Of a stretch of 64,000 bases of DNA, positions 55,601-64,000 are shown in pieces. The stretch spans positions 1 to 64,000 of the forward strand of contig CALYLX010000066.1 in NCBI GenBank assembly GCA_944990035.1, in the 5' to 3' direction. Source of the DNA: Clitopilus passeckerianus (lineage: Eukaryota; Basidiomycota; Agaricomycetes; Agaricales; Entolomataceae). The notes beneath the pieces are model-generated. The model saw nothing but the letters and a program-made list of their open reading frames with translations, was not told the origin of the DNA and ran no database searches. The position numbers were made by a program, and so were the translations under genes. Numbering within the stretch: the first letter of the stretch is position 1; each line of letters opens with the position of its first letter.

Positions 55601-57331
55601 TCGCTTTCTTCTGCCACTGTCGACCCTCTAATTGGCCCTCTAACTTTCGGAACCTGTACGTTTTATTAGATAAAGCCCAGGTCCTATTGAAACATATCTT
55701 CTTACCATTGATAGCGAGATGCGAAGTTGATCGAGTGAATTGGGGTCCACGGCGGATTCGCTAGTGCCGAGGAGATCGCACACCTTGGTGAAAACGGAAT
55801 GATGCCGTTGGTACAATATGTATAATGCATCGCGGCTGGACAACGAGGAGGGGGAAACGGCATCCGCATGTTTCAAAACTGCATCGATTAGAAGCATCGC
55901 AGCTCGTTCAATGACCGCCTCTGGGACATTGAGAGAAGTTAGAATTGATTCCAACAGTGTGGATGCTTTTACATCGGCCGCACTAAAAGGAATTTAGCTA
56001 GCTGATATAAATTTTCAGCCCATTAGTACCATACCTATTAAGGAGGTATGGTAGAAGTGGACGTAGCAATTTTTCGGCTCCATTCCACATATAGGTTTCC
56101 TTCAGAGCCTGATCAATATCCCTGTTTGAGAAAGTCAGTAAGAGGAACTTCGGGCGAAATCCAGGATTCCTACTTCAGGTGGATTATTGCCTGAGATGTT
56201 CGCTCTTCGAAGGCATCCAGCTCTTCTTGCTCTTCAAGCGTGGACAACGATGCCTTTAGGAATTGATTGGCGGATACGTATTGTGTGCCAGTCTGTTCAA
56301 CCACGCCACAAGCCTCTACCATTGCCTTCACAATAATATTCAAGGCTGGCGGCGAAAGTGTGCATTTACGAGAGAATAATGCTAAGAGGATGATGCTGCC
56401 GAGCTAGTACGTATGATTAAGCCGAGCTCAATTTGTAGGCACAAGTTTCATACCATTGCATCCTGTGTCCTATTCTTCACTGTCAAAGGTAACAAGAACG
56501 CTGGCATAAGGAAAGCTGCTGTTCCTTCGTCGATTTTGCTGCTCCTAGACATGAAGTCGTGGGCACAAGCTGCATTGAAGGCAAGTAGGGCTGAATGAGG
56601 AGTCGGTCCGCCTTCTTGATATGCCTTCACTGCAACGGGAAGTAGAGATATGATGAATCTCGCGACTTCGGTGTGTTGTAGCATTTCTGTTACAAGTGGA
56701 ATCCGAGGAAGGCTTTGAGCAGCTGACTTGAAGGGCAGCAGGAATGCCCAAGTTGTTTGCGGTCTAACAGAAACCCCTAAGCATGAATTCGCGGATATTA
56801 AGAATAACACCAACTTGATATGCAAGATAGAGAGCATTTTCGCAAAATGTACCGACTCATGGTATGGCAAGAATACACCGAGGACGGTTGGAATATTGAA
56901 TTCATTGATCCTGGATTGACATTAACTTCATGTAGGACCTACAATTCGCATGAAACGCACCTAAACCTCCTTACCAACCACTCAATAACACATCCCGTCG
57001 GTGTCTCCATAATCCATCTTCCTACAAGTTGCAAAAACTGTTCTAACTTGGCATCCAAAGCATTGGCTTCATCCTGGCTCAGAAGCGTACGATCAAGTCC
57101 TTTTGCACTCTCTCCGAACAAACTTCCTTGGAACTTTTTTATTGAGGGGTCCAGCTTCGCCAACTGTAGGAGTCCATTCAAACCGAGGGCGTGGATGGAT
57201 TCCAAATCATATGTGTCAACATCTTTTCCAGTGAAGAGGTAAGATTCGGTGGGCCTTCTCTTTGACCTGTCTACCAGAAGGCCAGCATTTAGAGACGCGC
57301 TTTGCGCGAGTTGTGTGGCTAAGCTACTCAT
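49634..57331 (-). CDS. UTP10: U3 snoRNP/SSU processome protein UTP10 (HEATR1)
   Basis: This is the largest gene here, about 7.7 kb with some two dozen short introns and roughly 2,000 residues. It begins MSSLATQLAQSASLNAGLLV and continues RPTESYLFTGKDVDTYDLES and ALGLNGLLQLAKLDPSI, the diagnostic Utp10 N-terminus. The rest is HEAT-type helical repeats. The C-terminal BP28CT-like region reads NLNLHILMHTRSEEAKIR, then ESLWRNHGNKLSG, LVAETTTFIAECSEDEND and a final GSIDGLLDR. Utp10 is a t-UTP component that binds early 18S pre-rRNA and supports rDNA transcription. Internal exon borders were not all resolved. Together with RPA49 at 39.5 kb it gives this window two nucleolar ribosome-synthesis genes. 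Confidence 0.92.
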
Positions 57332-57589
57332 GCGCGTCCGTCCAGAGCCTGAGTGGTTTCTGTGGTCAAGATTTTTTTGAGATCGTTGTTGTGTTGCGGT
57401 GCCGCTGCCAAACACCGGCTTTCAGACTTATTTCGGTCCGCCATCATGTTTCCTAGGACAACTACACTGTCTGTTGCATTGCCCACAGTTTGTAATGATA
57501 TTCGGAGCAATGGGTATAAATTGAGAGAACGAATGGCTAGAAAAGATATTACAACGTATAGAACACGTGTGGTGTGCCTAATTTTGGGG

Positions 57590-58232
57590 TTAGGATTGTT
57601 CGGCGTAAGTTTTGAGGCCGTCAGCCTGAGCTTTGAACCCCTGCTTCAACTTTTCTTGGAAAAAGAACTTCACAATGTATGCTAGTACCCCTCCAAAGAC
57701 TTCGGTGGTCTCATACTTGGTTTTTCCACTATTAGCATCGATGCCGACAGCCTGCCACCTTTCTGCATTCAACAAGAATCTTGGCATCGCAAGGTTTACC
57801 CATGCAACGCGCTTGTTCTCGTGGTCAACCGCTGATATTTGCTCAAACGCAGACTGCTTTTGGAACCACTCCGTAGGTTCGCCCATTGTCGGAGGAAGAT
57901 GAACAGGTGCGATGAGAAGGTATTTGCCTTCAGCTGGTGTTTGGTCAGGAAGCGGTTTGCCAGACTTGTCAACTATAGTTTGGCCGCGCCTGAGGCTGAG
58001 TTAGCTCATGTTGAAAGTAGATATTCAATAACTTACACAAAAGGGTTCCTATGAGGTTCGTCATTTTGGCTCGTTAGCAGAAGCAGAAGCAGGCCTACCA
58101 TTCCTTGTATTTGGGGAAATCCAAGATAATAGACCAGACCTGTTCCGGGCTGGCATCTATCTCTGAGCTTGCCGATATTGAGAAAACACCGTTGTTTGCC
58201 ATAGGCGGCAGATTGGAAGATGAGCGTGACAT
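57590..58232 (-). CDS. SRPBCC (START/Bet v1-like) domain protein
   Basis: Three exons (58232-58099, 58048-58037, 57989-57590) give 181 residues. The fold signature is clear: a first strand FSISASSEIDASPEQVW, then ILDFPKYKEWNPFVRG, an LPPTMG loop, AWVNLAMPRFLLNAERWQ, YETTEVFGGVLAYIVK and the long C-terminal helix LKQGFKAQADGLKTYAEQ. SRPBCC proteins bind hydrophobic ligands in a deep cavity; the ligand here is unknown. The middle exon is only 12 nt and supplies the NPF residues of the conserved core, with both flanking introns having normal splice sites. Longer N-terminal extensions upstream of 58232 are open but look untranslated. Confidence 0.88.
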
Positions 58233-58584
58233 TTTGGTTGTGAGGGCTTTGAAAGAGCTTTGCAACTTGATCCAACTTGCATCTCTTATTTGTTTTGCAG
58301 GCTCAAGGCAAACATTTCGGCACGTGCCCAGTGCGATTGTCAAAGCTGAAGGCCACCGCAACTTCGTCGAAACGGCACTAGTTTCTTCAGAAGAACAATC
58401 CACCAAAGAAATGACTTTTCTTATGCCAATAGCAGATGAAAGCTCTCCCTTCGATGGAAGCCATCGTAAGCCCCTAACTGAATGATAAATTCACACAAGA
58501 CACACCTAATAAAAGTACATAGAACGAGAGCAATGCAAAGGAATGTGGGTATGCATCGTAACTAAATACGTATATGTACAATGA

Positions 58585-60417
58585 TCAGATCTGTTTAGCA
58601 ATTGAGCACATGCTCTCACTATAGCCGCCTTCACAACCCTCGTCGTTGACAGTTTCTGGGTCTACTAGCGACCGCTCTCCAAGATTCATATTTTGACCGA
58701 TAACTCGCCTTCTGGAGTAAGAAGCAAGCGAAATTCCTCCTTCTCGTTCGGCAGCATCTACAGGTCTTTCCCTATGTCTTCGGAATGCTCTGATTGCGTG
58801 TATAAACGACTGTCGGCAGAATAATATTTTCTTAGTTCCAGAAGAGTAATTCGGTCGTTGGCAGATCAAGGACTTACAGGGTCAAAGGCTGCGAGTAAAC
58901 CGTAGACCAGTGGCCGAAATGCATAGATTGTAATATCTAAAGGTCAAGAGAAGTGATCAATGATGAAAACGATGGCGGGGTCGGTGATTACTGACCTAGA
59001 ACTAATAAATCGAAATCCTGAAAACTCGGGTCAATTGATACTGCAAACCAGAATTCGAACGAGCTCACTTTAGGGTGGTTGACACCGTTTATACCGACGC
59101 GTAGGTCTAGCAGGAGTGTGGATAAGTTCATGGCTATAGCCACCATGGGATATAGTGCTTGGAAAATCGTTAGACAACGGATTTGCCTCCCTAGAAGGAA
59201 GCGGCAAACCTATTCGGATGACAACGCTTCGAAGGTGATCTCTCCTCCAAGCGAGTGTCAGAGTTTGCTCAGGTGCTGTGTGATACTGGTATGCATCCCC
59301 GGCTGAGTCCACTGTGCCGGCCGTGCATGTTAGTCCAGTGGGTGCGGATGTAGATTCTGTGCTGTTGAAAGAAGGCGGAAAGACAGATATATTCTTCATG
59401 AGTTTCTGTATAGACCGCTGCTTAATCACTGTCAGTTAACTAGGAGCATCCAAGCCTAAGGCAAAGCGGTTGAGGCGTACCCTTGAACGACAAAGCCAGA
59501 TGACTACAACAATGGAACAGATGGTCTCGATTGCGATTGCGATGGCCATCCAGATAAATTGAGTATATAGGTACCACCGCAGTCGCACGTCAGTATCCGA
59601 ATTGCTGTACCAACATGTCCCTGCTTTACGGTCCCATCTGGGCGGAAATAATAATCAGTCATGTCGATTTATGATCACTTGGAACAAGGGAGATACCCGA
59701 ATTGTCCAAGAGCCAAGGGAGGTACATTGATCCCAACAACAAGGATTGCTATTATTGAGCGATACCATTTTTCGAGGCGGGCCCCGTTAAAACCGTGCAC
59801 CAAAACCAGCCTTCCAGGGTTTTTGGTTAGAAACGCAACGAGAGGTGAAGGTGAAGAAGGACATACTGGAGATTCAGTGCGATAGCTGTGGTGAAGAAGG
59901 TAGACCAGAGAAGCCAAAACTGGTGGTATCCGTGTTAGCACCCCTGCAAATGCATAGACCCACGACACGGTTATAAATAATCACATTCACAGCAAAAGCA
60001 TTGATGTTGCATAGCATGCCCGAGCGACCCGGAGCAGAACCCCAAAAAATACCAAACATAACGCTAGAAGATACAGAATTGCTTCGTCAACCGAAGACCG
60101 AAACGGGCTGAGCAACCGAGCGACGTACTTGGCGAAGAGAGCAGAGCACACAAGACGAAAGCTGACTCGGTCGAGACACCGTCGCGCTGGTGGTGAGAAG
60201 GCAATCACAAAGTATGCTATGAGGACTAGGAGACATATAGCAGATCCCGGGATAATAGAGGCATAGGAGAGTGTAGCTCTACCAAGACGCATTCAGATAC
60301 GAGCCCTGGACCCAGAAACAACACACAGCGAGCTTACAAGGTGTGAACCTGTTTCTGAGAAGGGGTGTAGCCCTCAGAGGGCGTGAAGTGACTCCCTCCT
60401 GGGGATTCATTCGACAT
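58585..60417 (-). CDS. Fungal seven-helix G-protein-coupled receptor
   Basis: At least nine exons on the minus strand. From MSNESPGGSHFTPSEGY the splice-joined product gives helix 1 (SIIPGSAICLLVLIAYFVIA), a helix 2 region (SFRLVCSALFAKYVARVMFG), MLCNINAFA then FWLLWSTFFTTAIALNLQ (helix 3), SIIAILVVGINVPPLALGQFGW (helix 4), an extracellular loop with GTCWYS, helix 5 (YLYTQFIWMAIAIAIETICS), a long loop, helix 6 (QALYPMVAIAMNLSTLLLDL) and helix 7 (IYAFRPLVYGLLAAFDPSF). A Ser/Arg-rich tail ends in SIAKQI. The layout resembles the cAMP-receptor-like/Git3-related fungal receptors. Ligand is unknown. Two introns (60 and 74 nt) lie between helices 2 and 3. Confidence 0.83.
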
Positions 60418-61469
60418 GACCAGTAGGCGGAAGAAAAGGCGGAAAAATATTAGACCAGAGCATGCATGCGTATTAGTAGGGGGCTGATAAGCAGGTAAGC
60501 AACGTCACGTTGAGATTAAATCAATTGGACCTGGACGACACCCCTGAGGGTTTATATGATTGATCTTCACCGAGTGGAAACATTGAACGGCGGTAAGGAC
60601 AAGGGCAGGAGCAATGTTGAAGCACTGAAATATAGATGGCGATGATCGAGTTGTTTCCCTGTGGCTGATAGGATCTACGAGTGCCACCGGTAGCAATCTC
60701 ACGTCCTGGTAAGTAGGAGAGTTCCACATGAGTAGAGGAAACAATTCAGAACATAGAGGCCGTCTGACCGGACATACCGAGCCGCCTGCATCTTGACATG
60801 TTTATGTCCCACAGAAGGACGGCGATCTCGATACGAGTCACGAAGTTTAACCTTTTCTGGAGTTGATGATCCTCCACGGGGACTGAGAAGCAACGGTTAC
60901 GTGAGAGAAAATGGTGGCATTTTTTGACGCTGGCCAGTCCACTGTCCCCATAGCTTCTCTTGTGCCAACGGCTACCAGTGGGCTTTCACTTGGACCTATA
61001 CGCCACGGAGGCTCCCAGGCTGCCAGTGTCCCACTTTAAGATCGGAGGCCGGTGGGAGTGCGCTGTTGGTGTCCTGGCGGAAATCCAACTACCGGAGCAT
61101 ATTATGGTTTGCAGGGCAGGCGGCCCTCTTCTGCCTTTTAGGCAAAAATTGCTTTCCGGGGCCTCAAGCGGTTTGACACATGAAAGGTCAGCCTATCAAC
61201 CTTATTCATGAATCTGAGGGTCACCGTCAAGAAAAGGGCTAGGTCCATCTTTGCCCGTGTTTGTTCAAAAAGGCCTAGGCCTTAGACTTGCTGAAACGCG
61301 TCGACGCGCCTGTGGCTGTGCAAATTAGGCTTGTATCATCCGGATGACGTCAGAAGGTTCTCGTAGTTTCTTTCGTTGGCGAGACATCTCTGGACACCAT
61401 CGACTCCAAATTTATAAACTGAAGATTATCATTGAGAATTGAGTTCAACCGTACCCAAAGCCGTTTACC
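60418..61469. other. Divergent intergenic region between receptor and BAG genes
   Basis: About 1 kb with no supported coding region; a few frames of 60-80 codons are open but have no protein-like pattern. Its right part carries a heat-shock element overlapping a CRE-like palindrome, listed separately, about 100 bp before the BAG gene start. Confidence 0.5.
61345..61371 (+). promoter_or_regulatory. Heat-shock element overlapping a TGACGTCA site
   Basis: AGAAG, GTTCT, CGTAG and TTTCT stand in four consecutive 5-bp blocks (61352-61371). They fit the alternating nGAAn/nTTCn heat-shock element with one mismatch in the third block. TGACGTCA (61345-61352), the ATF/CREB palindrome, abuts it and shares one base. 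The pair lies about 100 bp upstream of a BAG-domain co-chaperone gene, an expected Hsf1 target. Confidence 0.7.
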
Positions 61470-62718
61470 ATGTTCCGCTCGTCGCCGTTTGACTATGATC
61501 CATATTATTACTCTGGTTACCCTCAACGACCAGCCTATGTCGACCCTTACTATGTTCAGCAGCAGCAATACGCTCAAGAACAACGAGCCAGGGAACTGGC
61601 CCAGCGCAGGCAGGCTGCTGCTCAGCAGCGCATGAGGCGCGCACAGTACTTACCTCATGAATTCTATGACGACGAAGACGACATGGATATCGCCAATCAC
61701 TATCCTTCAGCTCTCAGTCCATGGGATCGACTCTATCTGGAGAAGAAACGCAGAGAGGAAGCTGTCGAAACTCAGAGGCAGAGGGAACTAGCTGCACTGG
61801 AGGCCAGGCGTAGAGAGCTTTCCCAGCAGGAAGAAGAATACCGGGCTCGAGAAGAGGAACGAAGGGAGGCGATGAGACAAAAGCACAGGGGACACCTCCA
61901 GGTTAGCCGGACCTTCATATTCTAGACATTCGTCCAGTTAACACGATCTGTTCTCACAGAATCAACGACGGAGACAACCATCCCCTTCACACAAAATTAT
62001 AATCGAGGATGGATCATCACCTGCCGCTCCTCATCCAGTGCAGGCTGGCCAGGCTTCTTCACAGCCGAAATCCGGACGACCTACTACCCCTTCTAGTACA
62101 CCCGTCAACGAAGCGGAAACACCATCTCCCCGTGCACCATCCCCCCAGACTCTCCAGGCGCATATCGAGGCTGCATCCAAAATTCAGACAGCATACCGTA
62201 TCCATTCCGCATTCAAAACTCTTCAGACCCTTTCTCGGCAATTTGAGACTCTCAAATCCGGATTTTCAATGCCGCAGTTTGTTGACTTCCAAAATCCGAA
62301 TGGAAACGGCAGTTTACCCGTCACAATACAACCGTCGGACGAGGATATGGATACCTCTGAAGACGGCGAAGACTCGGTGATACCCCCCAAGCTCGCGTTC
62401 ACATCAGCAAATTATCATTTGCACGCATACACTGAGTCTCTCAACCGCCTCTTACTCAAACTCGATGGTGTCGAGAGCTGGGGTGACGCTAATGTTCGGA
62501 AGACAAGGAGGAGAATCGTCGGGAATGTGGAGAAGGAGGCGTCTAGGGTTGAGAAAATATGGAGAAATGCATGGAAGATTTACCAGAAGTCGCTCTCCGA
62601 AAATTCCAACCCGACCGAAATGGAAGTTGAACCTGATCCAATTGTGTCGCAACCCGAGGAGATCAAAGGAATTGAAGAAACCATTACACCGCGCCCCACT
62701 AATATAGTAGTTCACTGA
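61470..62718 (+). CDS. IQ motif plus BAG-domain Hsp70 co-chaperone
   Basis: Two exons (61470-61901, 61960-62718) encode 396 residues. The N-terminus is Tyr/Pro-rich (SPFDYDPYYYSGYPQRP) and followed by a Gln/Arg/Glu coiled coil to about 140. An IQ motif (KIQTAYRIHSAFKTL, near 219) could bind calmodulin. The BAG domain (ESLNRLLLKLDGVESWGD and RKTRRRIVGNVEKEASRVEK, about 302-350) binds the Hsp70 ATPase domain and promotes nucleotide release. The IQ+BAG pairing is best known from plant BAG5-7 proteins. A heat-shock element sits about 100 bp upstream. The C-terminal tail is acidic and Pro/Thr-rich. Confidence 0.9.
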
Positions 62719-63070
62719 TTACGGACACCTGGGTACAATGGAAATATGTATTGTATTAATCTACTACTGTAATAACGAAAATACATGTACTTGTACATGC
62801 TATTTTCTTGGTATCGACATTGATGGGATGTTATGCGAGGTATATACAAAGTGCAGCTCCGGGATATGGTATGCGGGGTATAATTACAAGAGTTCACAGT
62901 CCGCTGGAGTGAATGCAGTATCCGTACAAACGAGTGCCAATCGGCTTGGTCCGTGCCAGTCCATATGCAACTTGAAAATCCACAAATCCGAAAGAAATTA
63001 TGCGTTCTAATCCAAGAAAGAACCAAGAAAGAACAAGAAACAAACTTGTCCAAGTCGCGTCGAGCCTGTC

Positions 63071-64000
63071 CTAGAACTGGCCCAGATTGAGAATGGACCC
63101 AGAGCCTTTTGACCGCCTTCGATTAGAAGTGCTTGGCTTGATAGGAATAGGCGAAGAGCGGGCTGGGCTACTAGCCTGGGCAATGATTGGTGAGGCTGTG
63201 GCAGAATTGGTTCCGTCAGCTATGCCCAAGCCACGCTCGGCGCCAACAGAGAACGACGTAGATATGCAAGCCAGTCCAAGACCGTTTGGTTGTTCCGGCT
63301 GTCCATAGGTTCCCGTTACTAAGAAAAAACCCGAGTCAGACAAAGATGGAACTGAGGCAGAAACTTTAAATGCACACCTATCTTAACCTCACCCTTCTTG
63401 ACGTGATGGGAAGGGCCAAAGACCTTGATTATCGTAGGTTCGTGCTCCTTGAGCCACTTCTCCGCGCCCTTATTGTCAAAATAGTGGTACTTGGCCTGGG
63501 GTCCGACTGGCTTGTCCCGTGGAGGTAGGGAGCGCCTCTTGCCACTGGTGCCAGGGCTACCACACACGGGGCTCTCAGCCTTGTCACGATCCCAGACAAG
63601 AAGGCCCATAAGGTTATCCACCATTCGACCGAACCTACTCCTCCCTTCCGAACCGCCCTCAATGTAGTCCCATAAGGAGGGTAAACCTCGGACCGCTTTC
63701 ATGGCTGCCTCTTCAGGGTGGAATGAATTGAAGAGGGTGACAAAGTCTTGAGATCCACGATAATACCCAACGGCGCCAAAAGACACCTGGGAAGAATTCT
63801 GAACGGGCAACGCGATTACTAGAATCAGTTGAGCAAAGTGCCGTGTGAAACCTTGTTAGAAGTGAACGCACAATTCGAAACGCTCGCTCTCTTGATTTTC
63901 TTCGCTTCCTTTGCGGTTGGAGGAGGAGGTGGGGAATAGCGACCTTGACCACCAAGCGATGAGAGCTCCGGTGCAGGGGAGGGCGGGTCTCCACAGCTTG
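63071..64000 (-). CDS. Unrecognised protein, cut by the right window edge
   Basis: I cannot name the family. Reading from the edge: a Pro-rich segment (GRYSPPPPPTAKEAKKIKRAS), an intron ending at about 63819, then a well-ordered region (VSFGAVGYYRGSQDFVTLFN, KAVRGLPSLWDYIEGG, RFGRMVDNLMGLLVWD, KYHYFDNKGAEKWLKEHEPT, IIKVFGPSHHVKKGEVKI), another intron, and a Ser/Pro/Ala-rich tail ending GSGSILNLGQF. The ordered part reads as a conserved globular domain. The 5' end is missing, so start and full length are unknown. Its 3' end faces the BAG gene, 352 bp away. Confidence 0.65.

Noticed and set aside
60505..60893. Small minus-strand gene upstream of the receptor
   Set aside because: Two overlapping short frames with no protein-like pattern; the interval more likely holds leader and promoter sequence.
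1..64000. CRISPR array, prophage, operon or biosynthetic cluster
   Set aside because: No regular direct repeats with spacers, no phage or core biosynthetic enzymes, and every supported gene is eukaryotic with spliceosomal introns or a eukaryotic family.

Overview
The window is nuclear DNA of a filamentous basidiomycete, most likely a mushroom-forming Agaricomycete. Genes are dense and protein-coding, most carry several GT-AG introns of about 48-75 nt, and intergenic gaps are often only 100-500 bp. Typical members of that group are present: a DUF7918 protein, a NACHT (NLR-type) P-loop remnant, a secreted M35 metalloendopeptidase and a fungal seven-helix receptor. No bacterial operon, CRISPR array, rRNA gene or convincing functional tRNA gene was found. 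Exon structures were read by eye; nearly all joins given keep the frame and restore family motifs.

Region 1 (1-4.6 kb) is accessory: a NACHT relic (633-1346), an apparently intact DUF7918 gene (2134-3115, minus) and a cluster of decayed tRNA-like repeats, all on the minus strand (about 1473-1620 and 3564-4508).

Region 2 (4.6-20.7 kb) is conserved housekeeping: Bap31-like ER protein, SET5-type methyltransferase, proteasome deubiquitinase UBP6, LTE1-like RasGEF, histone chaperone ASF1, replication factor MCM10 and two unrecognised genes.

Region 3 (20.7-31.7 kb) holds a poorly resolved stretch, the metalloendopeptidase, a RING-CH ligase resembling MARCH5, an SR splicing factor, an intronless mitochondrial PPR-like protein, a PP28-type phosphoprotein and the complex I LYR subunit NDUFA6/B14.

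Region 4 (31.8-41.2 kb) holds a DUF1365 protein, a Lys-rich disordered protein, the H3K36 methyltransferase SET2 and the RNA polymerase I subunit RPA49. Then follow a doubtful Cys-rich gene and about 3.4 kb without recognisable genes (42.46-45.87 kb).

Region 5 (45.9-64 kb) holds a PAK-like kinase with an altered catalytic loop, UTP10, an SRPBCC protein with a 12-nt microexon, a G-protein-coupled receptor, an IQ+BAG co-chaperone gene with a heat-shock element, and an unrecognised gene cut by the right edge.

Functionally the window is rich in chromatin and DNA replication (SET5, ASF1, MCM10, SET2), ribosome production (RPA49, UTP10) and ubiquitin/proteostasis (UBP6, the RING-CH ligase, the BAG protein). 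Neighbouring genes almost always alternate strand, giving a chain of short divergent promoters and tightly packed convergent 3' ends.
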